The notes: generated by a model not told the origin, from the sequence alone. 64,000 nt of DNA from Cheiracanthium punctorium (GCA_038373885.1 JAWZYV010019475.1:91001-155000); one strand, 5' to 3'. Shown: positions 22,839 through 34,066, counted from the first letter of the stretch. Numbers and translations: made by a program.

Positions 22839-23503
22839 TCAAGAAAGACAAAGATTTGAGTTAGTGGTGGATTTGGAAGAAGATGAGTGGAAGTGGAGTA
22901 ATGGAGCCCCGATGAGGAAGTGCCACGAGAAGTGAAGGTATGACGAATAGTTCTGGATTGTGGCATCTCTTGTGGCTTTATTTAAAGTTTTAAGATAACT
23001 AGAGGAACCGTTGACATAACGGTCACTTCCTGAATAAATATCGGACGAACAACTGTTTCGTACAATTAACCGCTTCAACGCTTGTAGAAAGGCGTCTCTG
23101 ACTGATGCTACCGCATGCGATTCGGACAGGAGCATTTGATGTTTAGCATCAAATGGCAAAGTTTTAATTTCGCTTAAGCGTAATACGATACGTAGAATAA
23201 AGTCCGCATCTAAGAAGATATTCAACGACAAGAATCTGCTCGATGTAGGCAAGGACTTGTTGTTCACTAACGTGGATATTCCTTTTGCAAATTCTGTCCT
23301 TTGCACAGTTTAACAAAAGCTTTAGAGGCCTCGGTCAGTCCACTGACATTTAAAAGACCCGTAACTTTCGAAGTGGAGTGAGTATTGTGCCCAAACCGCT
23401 TTATCCAAGCGACGACTCTGTAATTTAGTTTAGAAGAGAAACGAGTAAGTGTGTCCCTGTTTTCGCAAGGAGGAAATGTGACTATCAGGCTCTTCGGATG
23501 CAT
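22839..23503 (-). pseudogene. BEL/Pao RNase H-integrase linker and integrase core remnant
   Basis: The minus frame 23503-23267 gives YRVVAWIKRF and LTEASKAFVKLCKGQN. A second frame, 23306-22839, gives FAKGISTLVNNKSLP, FLDADFILRIVLRL, PFDAKHQMLLSESH and then ALKRLIVRNSCSSDIYSG. These match the Pao linker (L--L-P-LD--GL-RVGGRL, KHP-LLP--H) running into the integrase core (ALKRF--RRG-P--IYSDNG). The core's SDNGTNF motif is degraded to SGSDRYV. The stretch that should lie between the HH and the core is missing, so there is an internal deletion as well as a frameshift. Confidence 0.8.
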
Positions 23504-24100
23504 TATTTGCTATGACCACATTTATCGAAGAAATTCGGTTTGATGATTCGTACAGCCATTTCAGGCCCAGACCACCAAGCAGGGGCGTAGCCAGGGGGGG
23601 GGATATCGGGATATACCCCCCCCCGAAATTTTTGGATTAGTGATGAAATTCCGTCTATTTATACACATATAAGTTCATATCCCCCCCGAAATATTTTCCA
23701 GGCGCATATCCAACCCCCGAAAAATTTTTCTGGCTACGCGCATGCCACCAAGTATCACAGGACTTAAATTCGTGCGGATAGAGGCCACGAATCGCACAGT
23801 CAGTGGGATTAAATTTACCGGGAAGCTGATGCCAGTCTGTGGTGATTGTTAATGTTCGGATTTTGTTTGCTCGATGCTGGACAAACTAGTTGCCTTTAGG
23901 TGGTGGATTTTGAATCCAGATAAGAGTAATTGCAGAATCGGTCCATAAAAAAAGTTTATGAATCATGAATGGTAGGGTATATCTTTAACCACATTGATTA
24001 ATTCCGCCAAAAGAAAAGCTAAACAAAGTTCCAGCGTTGGCAATGTAACAGGTGTAAGCTCAAGTTTGGTTTTAGTAGCGACCATTGTGATTTGACCTGG
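23503..24100 (-). pseudogene. BEL/Pao RNase H region, interrupted by a MITE
   Basis: On the minus strand KTKLELTPVTLPTLELCLA, FLLAELINVV, then (other frames) LWTDSAITLIWIQNPPPKG and DWHQLPGKFNPTDCAIRGL recall the Pao RNase H pattern: K--V-PLKT-TLPRLEL-AA, WTDS-I-L-WI-N-P, W--VPG--NPAD-ASRG. The frame changes and stops show decay. The 165-bp hAT insertion at 23580-23744 sits just after this block. Joining its flanks restores a WW-GP-like ending, which confirms the insertion point. Confidence 0.8.
23580..23744. mobile_element. hAT-type MITE, CCCCCGAAATTT family, inside BEL/Pao
   Basis: Left end CAGGGGCGTAGCCAGG, right end CTGGCTACGCGCATG, flanked by a perfect duplication ccaccaag at 23572-23579 and 23745-23752. 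The interior holds repeated CCCCGAAATTTT words, as in the MITE at 36560. The insertion splits retrotransposon coding sequence, so it post-dates it. Confidence 0.9.
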
Positions 24101-24290
24101 ATTACTTAAGTTTTTGAGATTAATTACCTCTGCACCTACTTAGACGACGCATTACAGAAGCCATGAGCTTGAATGGGTACAGGCTGGGAGCAGTTTATAA
24201 ATCGAGGAATGAATATAGTTTTGAATGACTACATTTCAAAGTAGAATTGATTCCAGTCAAGGTCTGAAATTTGCTTGGGAGAATCGGGGT

Positions 24291-24660
24291 TTAATGAATT
24301 TGAAACTGTTTGCTTTTGAAATGAGTCAGGTAGATGAGATATAGAGTCTTGGCAGTTTGACAAATATTTTCTTTCGAATTAACGAGATTCTCCCGATTTA
24401 AAGGAATTTGGAAGCTCAGAAACCAGAGCTTTCGTGGAATAGACTGACGCCATAGACCATCATCCACATGCATGTTGTCTTCTACTGATTTGACAGCAGA
24501 CGGAAGAATTGTTCTCATCCGCAGGGTCTCCGGAACTGGTAGGTTCACAATGGGCTACCGATTATATTTCAACAAATTCTTGTAAACTTAAAGCATGACA
24601 ACTGACTAACAGCTATGAGGCGATGGATCTTGACAATGACTCGTGGTTTTGCCCATCAGC
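24291..24660 (-). pseudogene. BEL/Pao reverse transcriptase catalytic fragment
   Basis: The minus frame 24548-24291 reads LRMRTILPSAVKSVEDNM then HVDDGLWRQS. Pao RTs have a NN-YVDDCL-G motif, and the HVDDGL here preserves the two catalytic aspartates in the same setting. Little RT sequence precedes it, so most of the polymerase has been deleted or has decayed. Confidence 0.65.
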
Positions 24661-24667
24661 ATGTATC

Positions 24668-25057
24668 CTAACTATTTGTGATGGCGTAAGGTTCACCAGG
24701 CTCTCCTTGCATTGCGTGTCCAATAATTAAGGACCCGAATATATCTGCTTCTAAGAACAGATTAATTTCGCTTGTTGTCTGAAAGTTTGGGTCGGTTAAT
24801 TTGATATAACGAATATGAGGCCAAGTCGCTTTGCATAACTGGAAGTTAGGAAGAGGGGTAGTGACCCTATTAACAACAAGAGCAGTTAAGGGCTGAAATC
24901 GATTCGAAAAATTAGGTGAAAATTCTAATGTCGTAGAATATAAGCAAGTCTCGGCTGAGATGCCATTAAATCTTACTAATTGGTGAGTGGTGCTTGATAA
25001 CGGCACATTTAGAGTTATGGCGCATTTATTTGAAATTAAACAATTTTTAGAGGCCAA
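24668..25057 (-). pseudogene. BEL/Pao protease (DUF1758-type) region
   Basis: A 129-codon minus-strand frame contains LTALVVNRVTTPLPNFQL, WPHIRYIKLTDPNF and INLFLEADIFGSLIIG, ending GEPGEPYAITNS. This matches the Pao-family protease C-terminal pattern (V---I--DLP---I--S-WPHIK-L-LADP-F, ID-LLGADV-G--L--G---G--G-P-A--T). It is the longest uninterrupted piece of the element. The active-site D[ST]G region upstream is not clear. Confidence 0.82.
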
Positions 25058-25199
25058 TTACCAATTAATGCTTTGTATTGAATAATTTTCCTAGTAGGAG
25101 GTTTAACCTTCATGAGAGCTTTAGATTTAAAAAAAAAAATTACAATTTCCAGTTACATTTAGGCTTTGAGCACTATTTGAAACTGATTCTTTCAGATTT

Positions 25200-25340
25200 T
25201 CTCTAACCTGATTTGTAGAATTTGGTTTAAAAACATGTAAAGACCTGTGATGGGGTAAAGAGCATGCCTTGCAATTAATGCTAATTCGGCAGTTGCGAAC
25301 ATCGTGGCTATTTCTCTAGTAATTTTCGCATAAGGATTTA
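25200..25340 (-). pseudogene. BEL/Pao gag zinc-knuckle remnant
   Basis: One minus-strand frame reads HDVRNCRISINCKACSLP then HHRSLHVFKP. Pao gag knuckles read GH----C-S---C--C---HH-LLH, so the C--C and HH-LH spacing is kept. It lies between the gag and protease fragments, as expected. Confidence 0.65.
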
Positions 25341-25679
25341 GATTTATATTTAAAACTCCCACCTGTTCGGAACATTCATGTTATTAAATTTTGGACATTT
25401 GAATAATTAATACACTTGTAAACAAGCAACACATTTGTTATCATGGAGAGTTGATTACACTCGATTTCTTTATCCCAATAACCTCCTGGTTTTTCTTAAA
25501 AGTCATTTGTTTACCTTCTTAAAAGCCTCTTTCTCAATGAATGGCCTAAAAGACTCCAAATCTGGAATTATGTGATTCCCTTCTAGGCTTAATTCCCATC
25601 TTTTCCTTACAAAACTACCCAGATTCGTTAACATAAAATTACCGAAATCACTTAGCTAATTGGATTCAAGTCGTAGAGT

Positions 25680-26277
25680 TTATGAATTTCTAACTCTTTC
25701 ATTAACCGTATCAATCAATTGTAATATAGATTTGTTATCGCCAATTTTATTTAACTTAAGCATAAAAACTTTATTTAATTGTCTAGCTGCCAACTGACGT
25801 TTATTTTCGTAACGATTGCAGTGAGTCTCCCAGCAGTTTTTCAAATTTTCATCCTTTAATGGAAATCCTCTTATAAGTTTAAATTCGTCTCCTTTCACAT
25901 ACATTTGCAAATATTGAAGCTTTTCAATATCAGTAAGATTAGGATTATTGAAAACTGATGACTGGAATAATTCCTTGAATGATATCCACGAATAGTATCC
26001 ACGAATCGAAATCTCCATAGAAATTTGGTACCTCTAATTTCGGCAATTTAACAACCCTTTCTTTGTTAATTGCGATTCTACCATTTAAATAAGCTTCCGA
26101 TTTATTTTTGACTTTATTGAATTCCGAATCAGTTTTGTTTTCTAAATCTATCCCTAAATCCAGAATTAAATCTTGGAAGTCTATCAAGGTTTGCATAAAT
26201 TCATCGCATCCATTCTGAGACGGTTCAGCGAACGTATTTTCAAGACCTTGTTCTAAAGATTTTAATTTAGCCTTCAA
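25680..26277 (-). pseudogene. BEL/Pao gag (DUF1759-type) fragment
   Basis: Two overlapping minus frames (26277-25945 and 26018-25680) join by a frameshift near 25990. The first ends KLPKLEVPNFYGDFDSWILF. The second continues WISFKELFQSSVFNNPNLTD and KLQYLQMYVKGDEFKLIRGF. This is the DUF1759 gag signature (LPKLELP-F-GD---W--F---F---VH-N--LS---K--YL---L-G-A---I-G). The first part starts with a Met-Lys coiled stretch. A short direct duplication around ATATCCACGAATAG near 25982 probably caused the frame break. Confidence 0.85.
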
Positions 26278-26280
26278 AAC

Positions 26281-26976
26281 ATTTTACCCTATTCTGTTCT
26301 AAACAATCGCAATTCTCGACAGATATTTTAAGTGATTCCAACTGCTTCCCTACCGCTTTAAAATGTTAAGTAAATGGCCATGATGAAAGTATTAGGTCTT
26401 AGCTACAAGTAAAATTTAGTGTAACCAAATGTACAATATAAAATCAAATTAAATAAACAAATCAATTTAAAGATTGTCGAAAGATGAGGTATTTAAAATC
26501 CGAATTTTGAATTAATTTTAATTATTGCGAGTACATTGCGTCAAATTTATTAAACTTTATATTGAACACCCTATTAGAAATATAATTAGACAAAATACGC
26601 AAATAAGTCAAAGAAACTTTTCTGCACTATGTTTATTTTGAACAGTAAGGAAAAACACTCTACTGAATTAAACACTACAATATGCATCACATATAAAAAA
26701 AAAAAACTTTAAATCTAACAGAAATAGCTATTATTCTTTTGAAACAACACAATATTTTTTTTACACCTACTGGACCCGAAAAAGTCAGAAAATATTGTTC
26801 AATGTACACTATAGTCAGATAGTCAAAATCGTTTTCGAATGTTTCGTTACCTGTAACTTTTTTATATGGCTGAACTTGTGTTACCTCACCTCGTCACTTG
26901 GAATATTTACACGTGAAATCTTTCTACGTGTATTTTATTTATTTTAATTATTTGAAATGCAAATTGGCACTATATT
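26281..26976. other. AT-rich spacer (possible retrotransposon leader)
   Basis: No coding signal. If the LTR copy at 29862-30362 is the 5' LTR, this and 28855-29840 would be its leader interrupted by the hAT. Otherwise it is plain intergenic DNA. Confidence 0.4.
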
Positions 26977-27437
26977 TAGATTTCCAGTGGCGGCTCGTAG
27001 GATACAGCAAGTATTGCCGGGCTGCACTTGAAATTATCAACACATACTTTAAAATAATTTATTCTATAAATTTTCTTAAATTCAGATTAGAATTATGGAA
27101 TTCCTACGGTAAATTTTAAAAAAATCTAAAAAACAACAAAAACAAAAAAAAAAAAAAAAAAACGTAATGTTGTAACGGCCGGATCGCTCATTCAGAAAAA
27201 AAACCCTTTAATCTTTCTGCAATTCAACTGCGAAAGTCGTTGGTACATGGCAGCACCGTTCCCATGGTAACGACTACTTAAGCACTTTCTCCGGCTTGGG
27301 ATAGCATAGGGTGTTTTAGCTGAGACTCAGCTGAAAAAAGGTATTCTGACTTTTGCTGCACTAGTTAATTCGACGAACTGATTGGCTCGGACGAGAAGTG
27401 CGGAAGAGAATAAAGACACAGAATATATGTTCTAGCC

Positions 27438-27721
27438 CATCGTTTCTCAACCTGGGGGGGGGGGGCGTGCGCCCCGCAGAACGTTTGCAGGGGTGGGGCG
27501 AGAAAAACTATAGAGCAAGTAGTGATGCATGTTTTTAAAAAATCATCTTATTTATTCTCATTTTTACTCAAAAATATATCCATTTTCGCTTAAAATGTAA
27601 AATGTTCATTATTAAAGATTAAAAAACTCAATGTATGCTGAGAAATGTGAGGGGGTGGAGGGCCACTGTAAGTTAGCCTTTGTTGGGGGGGGGCACGACG
27701 TTAAAAGGTTGAGAACCGCTG
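27438..27721. mobile_element. hAT-type MITE (CAGCGGTTCTCAACC termini)
   Basis: Left end CATCGTTTCTCAACC, right end GGTTGAGAACCGCTG, with a perfect duplication ttctagcc at 27430-27437 and 27722-27729. G runs follow both termini (about 27453-27466 and 27684-27692). The termini are those of the widespread CAG-GGTTCTCAACC hAT group. It is nested in the ZMYM1-like hAT. Confidence 0.92.
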
Positions 27722-27843
27722 TTCTAGCCCATTCTAACGGAAACAATAGGGTTTTTTTTTGTCTGGGAAGGTTGAAAGTTTTTAGCTTTATTTGTTACTG
27801 TGTCCATGTGTTTTTGGAATCTATGATTTAACCGTTTTGAAAC

Positions 27844-28490
27844 ATGGAGCCCCGTTATGATCCAGTTTGCGTCTTGCTTGAAACTCCGTTTAACACATGG
27901 AAAGAAGATGATAAACGACAACCACTAAAAGAAAATAGACCGTCACCAAAATTGTTCATTCATAAGAAAAAGGCAGGTTCGTCTCAGCATGGTCGTAGCT
28001 TCCATTCATCATGATATGCACTATTCTCGTGGCTATGGGGCAGTTTTTATTTACAAAAAAAAATGTTTTGTCGGCCGTGTTTAATCGTTGAGATAAAAAA
28101 AAAGAGCGTTTGGAATGGTACTGGAGAGGATGGATTAACCACCATCACACGAGCATGTAAAACACATGAAAACTCAATCGAACATTTAAAAAATTCTTTA
28201 AAATTTAAGGAGTTGATAAGAAGTGGGAGCTAAATTGCTGACGCATTAAAGGAAAACTCTCGACTTTATATTGCTGAATTTATCAAGAAGGTAAGCCTGA
28301 ATAGACGCTTCATGCAATTACCCATCAAAGCAGTATTGTTTTTAAGTAAGCAAGAACTGGCATTAAGAGGACATGGCGAGCGAGAAAATTCTTTAAACAT
28401 GGATAATTTTAAAGAGCTTTTAAAATTAATGATATCTGAATTAAAACAACGCCTTTTTATGAGGACATCACTGACTGATTCGCAAGTTTA
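27844..28490 (+). pseudogene. ZMYM1-like hAT transposase, N-terminal zinc-finger portion
   Basis: The first frame starts MEPRYDPVCVLL and reaches GRSFHSS, then a stop. Readthrough and frame changes give WYALFSWL, KKMFCRPCLI, and finally RRFMQLPIKAVLFLSKQELA, ALRGHGEREN, SLNMDNFKELLKLM. ZMYM1/ZMYM-type hAT transposases read R-F--SWY--F-W----K---FC--C, then LSKQELPFRGH-E---S-N-GN--ELL. The catalytic core and dimerisation domain that should follow are absent. There are several stops and frameshifts. Confidence 0.8.
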
Positions 28491-28854
28491 AAAGAAAGGA
28501 GGATTGATTTGACTTATAAAAAATAAATAAGTTTTTTTTTTCTTTCTTTTCTTCTCAAGTTATCATTACAAAAGAAAATTCCCAGGAAACTTCGAATCAG
28601 ACACGGATTAATGCAATTTTGAGGATAGGAGCGGCTGGTTGAAATTTATGTCCATTTTATGGAAGTAAAATAGGATCTCTTACATTTTTTATGTAATTTC
28701 TTCCTTTTTTTTTTAAATCCTGGGTGAGGGCTTAATCCGCCAGCTTTCGAATTCAGTAACAAAGATTTTCCATTCCTGTCCGGAGGAAGGGGGGGGGGGC
28801 ATATGTTTCCGGCTGCACTAACATTTTTGACCACGGGCCGCCACTGTATATTTC

Positions 28855-29840
28855 ACTTATTGCAGTGGGGACGAAAATTTGAATCACTCATTATTTTTGG
28901 TGATCACATGTATGATGGACAAAGATACAAATTCTGAAGCTCTTGCAGCAGGTGCTTTTCCATCCCTGCAACATGTAGAATGGCATCATAGGTACTAATT
29001 AATTTTGTAGAACACCTTTAATTTATTTTTAGTATTCAGGAATAAGATTCCTTTGGAGAGAAGATGTCGGCACATTTTAAAGAGGAGAAACCATCTTCTT
29101 TAAAGCACACTTTTAAAAGCAAAAAATCATCACAGAGACATAGCGAGCAGGCACACACCACCTGAGAAAAATTTTGTCGAGCCGTCCAAAAGGGAAAAAG
29201 CAAAGCGTAGTCTTTTCGCGATGAGAAGCTGTTGTCAGAAAAAAATTCCAAAGAACCTCGCTTCCAAAACAGCGAGCAGGAAAACCAAATTGCAATTCTA
29301 TTGTTCCGTTCCGACTGCCTCGGCTGCCAAGCAAAATCAGTTTTGCAGCTTGCTGGTGGAAATCGGTACAGTAGTGCACTGGCTTGAGCGCCGGATCTTC
29401 TTAAGCTTTTCGACTTGGCTCTGTCTCTCTGTGTTTGTAAACATTCTCAGGCTGTCGCAAGATTTTTGCGACAGCCATGCTTAATTTTTAAAAACAAAAC
29501 AAGAGCACACAAAATAAACCAATTCTGAAAATCACAGTACACTAACACTTGAGTATATAACCACACGCCATAAGAATGCATACATATAAAGAATTATGAA
29601 TAAAACTTCCTTCTTACATGAACAAACAATCCCATCGATTTTGAGAATCAGTTTCATGCATTTCGAATAATGAGCGAACATAACTTAAAACGAAACTGCA
29701 TTTAAAAAAAAGGCGTGTTTTTGATTGCGAATAAATAATAAACATCGAAAATTTTACGTCACACAGGGAAAACAAAGCCTAAGAACAACCTAAGGACAAC
29801 AAAATAAACCGAAACTAATGATTTTTATTTCTATAGGTCG
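28855..29840. other. Spacer with a short perfect hairpin
   Basis: No recognised gene, although 29040-29420 is less AT-rich than its neighbours and has 60-88-codon frames on both strands without homology. At 29450-29476 an 11-bp perfect stem (GGCTGTCGCAA / TTGCGACAGCC) closes a 5-base loop. Confidence 0.45.
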
Positions 29841-29858
29841 CTCCGGATCGACGGACCA
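29841..29858 (-). other. Candidate tRNA primer-binding site of an LTR element
   Basis: On the minus strand TGGTCCGTCGATCCGGAG lies just inside the LTR-like repeat. Its complement, CTCCGGATCGACGGACCA, ends in CCA. It agrees at about 15 of 18 positions with the 3' end of eukaryotic tRNA-Tyr as I remember it. The position is right for a minus-oriented 5' LTR. The mismatches keep this tentative. Confidence 0.4.
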
Positions 29859-29861
29859 AAG

Positions 29862-30362
29862 AATTATGTTAACAAATACTGCTAACGCAATTGAGGGCGC
29901 CTGAAAAGATTCCCATTCTAAGAAAAACGGCGAGTAATATATCGATTTAAATTGAACGAGGAATTTAGAACGATACTAACTCCAACCCTAAAGGCCAGAA
30001 CTGCAAAGAAGAAAACGAGAGTTGGCCACACACATACACACACACAGAAAAAAACTACTCCAAAAGAACACAGTTTACAGTTACTTAGAAATGCTTTGAC
30101 TTGGAATATTTATGACTTAGACTAAGCTGTGGGCCTTTTAGCACCACCGAATTGAATAATGATTATTACAACAGAGTGAACAACAGAGAATGAAAGCGAG
30201 CATACGACTTTCGAATACAAACCAGAACCAAAACATATCGAATTGGATTCTATGAACAACTCGTTGCCATTTCCCGTGAACAAAACTGCTTTCAAGAGTA
30301 CATGAAAGTAAGACAAAAAAAGTCTAAAATGGATCAGTCTATCTTGAAGTCAATTTTCCAGG
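29862..30362 (-). repeat. Probable LTR, copy B (minus orientation)
   Basis: Shares many 12-20-base words in order with 21975-22640 but lacks about 200 bases of its middle. The inner end, read on plus, begins TGTTAACAAATACTG, an LTR-like terminus, and a tRNA-like primer site lies 8 bases beyond. It is either the 5' LTR of the decayed BEL/Pao element 3.6 kb away or an independent solo LTR. Confidence 0.55.
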
Positions 30363-33300
30363 GACATACATAATACGCTTTCTTTTATAACATACATATG
30401 TAAAAGATTCATCAATACTTGCATAAGGAGGGTGAGTTTTGGTTAAAAAAAATCCAACTTTGAAAAGCCACCCCCCACCCCCCCCCCAAAAAAAAAAACA
30501 AACAAACAAACAAAAAAAAACTGGACGACCGCCCCGGGCCCCGTTAACGTTAATCCGTCTCTGTGTATAGTAACGCAATAGAAGTGTTACAACTAGTAAT
30601 CACAGTTTTCATTGAAAACAATTTGTTATGGCGATTAATTATTTCTCCGCACGAAAATGAATGCCGAAAACTATTCTGCGAAATAGTTGTCTCCAGGCGA
30701 GAATTAATTCGAATAACTTCATCAAATAACACTTAAATTGCCTTTGCTCAGAGATAAACAAGAGAGCAGCTAAATTTAAATTATCAAGCAGTATCTTTTG
30801 GTGTCCCATAGTCTAGCCTATATAATTCAACTATCTAATAAAATGCCCTATCAACGTGATATCTCCACATAGATAACATTTTATGAGTTTTATAATGATT
30901 CTCTCACGCAAGTATCTCACAAATTACATTACTTTTCGACCAGCGGGGATTTTACTGGAGCGCTGCCAGTGAAAGTTTTGACTAACGAGCATCTTCACAA
31001 TGCTTTCACAGCTCATTCAGCCGAAGAGTTTGCAACTTTTCATAAATGACATACTTATTCCTACTCCAAAATTTTGATTTCTGTTTACAATGGAAATACA
31101 AATATTTCATTTCCTTCCTTGCTTTGTGTGAAGCATGCAGTATATTTATTATTCATGCTGCTGATGTCTAATAGCTCACATAATATAAATGTGATGATGT
31201 ATTGGTATAATGGGGGCACATATTTATTTATTTATTTATTTTCGGCAGATATTGTTTAGGGGACTTTTGTTTGCTCTAGCTATCTCCCATGTGGATGTTG
31301 ACTTGAAGTATGATTAATTTTATTTAAAACGTGGGTAATTATACACCTCACTGTGTTGATTTTTGATGCTTCTTTTGCTTGCTATATTTTTTGATGGCTT
31401 TAAATATGTTTATAAAAATTTATTTGTAAATCTTAATTTATAATAATAACAATAATGATAATCAAGAAATATATTCAAAATAATAATGATAAAGACGTAT
31501 GTGGTTTGCTAAGTATTATTATTAATATATTTTGAGACTAAAAGCAAAGTATTTTTCCATTTTTATTTGAATGAATAATCAAAAATGTTTTTCCTATCGT
31601 TTTTCATATTCTAGCTGTTGTTTGATAAACTATATTCTGTAGTGCAGTGTGGCATCATACTATAGCCAATGAGCAATTATAACACTTTTCAACATACTTA
31701 ATAAATCTTTATGATTTCAACTTGCTTGTACGTTTGTTTCTTTTCTAACTTTCTATTATTACCACTCCAATCTATATACTTTGATTTCTGTAAAATTTAA
31801 AAATGATATGCAGTAATGAAAATAAATGAGAAGTGAGCAATAACGGTTGTTAGATTTTTTTTTTTTTTTTGAATAAGTTTCAAATTTAATAAGTTTCACC
31901 TGACTTAGATTTGAAATAAGTCGTTTATGTTAAGCGAAATACTTTATACAATATTACTTTCAATTGTAATTAAGAATAAGCTATGTTCTTTCTTTAACTT
32001 TATTTTATTTGATTTTTAAAAAAAATGGAAAGTACTTTTTTTCTGAAGGAATTCAAGAATATTGCTGTAAATAATTTATTAGGAAAACAATGTATTTTCA
32101 CTATACGATACATTTCATTCAGAAATGCGATCTAGGAATTTTGTCAAGGAGCAATTAACATATTACTTAATGCTCGTAAAACAGAGGGCACAAAGCTGCA
32201 AGAAAGAAAATAGCTCCATCTCCCTCAACGCCTCTCCATATAAAAAAAAAAATCGATAATTTAAGCTGAAGATTGCATTTCGACTCTTAAGATTATCTGC
32301 ACTTTAAAATATTACGATGATCGAGTTTCAGTTCTAATGGTAAATGCTCAAAGATTAAAATGATAAATTGAAAAATAAAATTTTCCACAAAAATGGTATT
32401 GAAATAAGCCTTTTCGTTGTTAATACTTCTTTATTTTCACGGAAAATTGGAATAAAAAGTAAAAATTAGTGGAATCAATTTTTCTTTTATAAGCTGTTGT
32501 AGTTTCCATTAATAGCATTATTGTAAGTTTAAATTGTTATTTTAATTTTAAATTATCATTTATGAAATAGGCTCTTTGGTGGCAAAAAAATAGGAAAATA
32601 TGGTTGATTTTTTGCAAGAAAGTATTTTTGAATGCTTTATAGAGTTAGACATGGACGAAGGAGCACCAAAGGTGTTGGAGTTTATACATATTACTCTTCA
32701 GTGTTGGAGGGAGGCTTTCAAAACAAACGAATTTTACCATAAGTAATTAAAAAAAGATCCCTCATATCGTTTTCAGAAGAAATTAGAGATGATGTGTCGT
32801 CGAGGAGAAGCAAAGATTAAAACCTAAGATTTTCAATGAAACAATGGTAAAGACTGTTCCTCATTGTCGCGGATTCCCTTGATAAATCAATGCATTCTCC
32901 CGTCGTCGGGTCCCTGAGAAATTTTCCATCCAGTCTCTTCATTGTGTGGGGGCGTGGTTTTGTGATTTCACGGATTAGCTTTTGTCGGTGAATCCCGAAT
33001 GTTCATTTCATAAATTTTTCGATTACGATGCCCTACAAGTTGAAATTGACCATTAAAAATCTCCCCTTACCCCCTAAAGTTGCAGCAGATGCCCGCACCG
33101 TCAGTACGTGCCTTAAGAGTCAGATTTTTTCGCCGCTTGCAGAGCTAATGCTAAAGGGAAATTTTCAATTGGAAGGTAGAATTGATTAAAAGTTTTCGAC
33201 TTGAAACGCCCTGACTTGAAAAAATCCAATTGTGATTGTAACGCAATGGAGCTTTCAGCTGACTTAATCAAACAGCTGTTCAGCTGTGTAATTGAATAGA

Positions 33301-33814
33301 AAATGCATTTGTAATAATAATTAAAAAAAAAAGTCAATTCCTTCTTAAGTCAACAAAGAAAAATTTTATTTTACTTACTTTTTATTTAAAAAAAACTGTA
33401 TTAAAATCAAGTGTCATCCACTACAAGTTTAAAAAAAATGTATTTAACTTGAGTAGATGAGTAAAACGTATTTTATCAACTAATGAAAATTTGAACAAGA
33501 TATATAAATATATATAGAATGTAAACTAATAGAAGGAATTGAAGAATGAAAAAAATGTTCGGACAGACGCTACAGGCAGTGTTGAACTCTGAGTTAGAGT
33601 AAGTTAAACTAGCCGTGTGACATTTTTTTACATGATAGTCATACGTTCACTTTATGCATGATGCGTATAAAGTTACAAATATTCGGCTTTTTAGTTAGTA
33701 ATAAATTTTGAAACTCTCTAACAAGAATATTACACTTTTGCAACGTTTTCACGCACCTAACACACTATGCATCTTACAAAACACGGTGCTTGCGAAATGA
33801 GAACAAGAAATTCA
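30363..33814. other. Long AT-rich spacer
   Basis: No recognised coding sequence. GGGGCGGTC and CGGGGCCCGGGG-like words near 30525-30545, ending GTTAACGTTAATCCGTCTCTG, look like one terminus of a hAT element whose partner I could not find. TTATTTATT runs occur near 31220. Confidence 0.4.
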
Positions 33815-33885
33815 TGCACTGACATAAGCGTAAAGTTTTAAAAATTATTGTGGGGGCCGGGCCCCACAACCACATATATTCACGT

Positions 33886-34051
33886 CAGTGGCGTAGCCAA
33901 GGGGGGGAAGGTTAGGGGGTGTCATAAGCCCCCCATGAGAAATTTTTTGCCATACAAAATGTATATTCTTCACTCCCTTAACATACACCCGTATACATAC
34001 ATGTGAGTTGCAGAAGGTACCCCCCATGAAACATTTCTGGCTACGCCACTG
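33886..34051 (+). mobile_element. hAT-type MITE, CAGTGGCGTAGCCA family (copy 2)
   Basis: Left end CAGTGGCGTAGCCAAG, right end CTGGCTACGCCACTG; flanks attcacgt (33878-33885) and attcacgg (34052-34059) match at 7 of 8. The interior CATACAAAATGTATATTC and CTTCACTCCCTTA are shared with the copies at 51111 and 58076. The minus-strand peptide starting near WRSQK is translated MITE. Confidence 0.92.
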
Positions 34052-34066
34052 ATTCACGGACACATA

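Larger units (their letters stand above)
22640..26280 (-). mobile_element. Decayed BEL/Pao LTR retrotransposon body
   Basis: Minus-strand fragments occur in the order gag, zinc knuckle, protease, RT, RNase H, integrase, which is the Pao/BEL order. Each is broken by stops and frameshifts, and several segments are missing, so the body is about 3.6 kb instead of the usual 5 kb or more. A 165-bp hAT MITE (23580-23744) interrupts the RNase H region. The flanking LTR candidates are 21975-22640 and 29862-30362. Confidence 0.85.
26985..28846 (+). mobile_element. Deleted ZMYM1-like hAT transposon
   Basis: Ends CAGTGGCGGCTCGTAG and GGGCCGCCACTG are inverted copies. The flanks tagatttc (26977-26984) and tatatttc (28847-28854) match at 7 of 8 bases. 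The interior holds the N-terminal third of a hAT transposase (27844-28490). The remainder of the gene is gone, so it is an internally deleted, non-autonomous derivative. A 284-bp MITE (27438-27721) lies in its 5' region. Confidence 0.85.

Noticed and set aside
29113..29484. Overlapping 71-88-codon frames on both strands near 29.2 kb
   Set aside because: No recognisable family. Openness on both strands suggests composition rather than coding.
30520..30570. GTTAACGTTAATCCGTCTCTG as a hAT right end next to GC-rich sequence
   Set aside because: Looks like a terminus, but no left partner or duplication could be found.
33845..34063. Minus-strand frame with WRSQKCFMGG and GVKNIHFVWQK, repeated at 50984-51295
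   Set aside because: Both are translations of the CAGTGGCGTAGCCA MITE; the similarity is that of the repeat DNA, not of a gene family.
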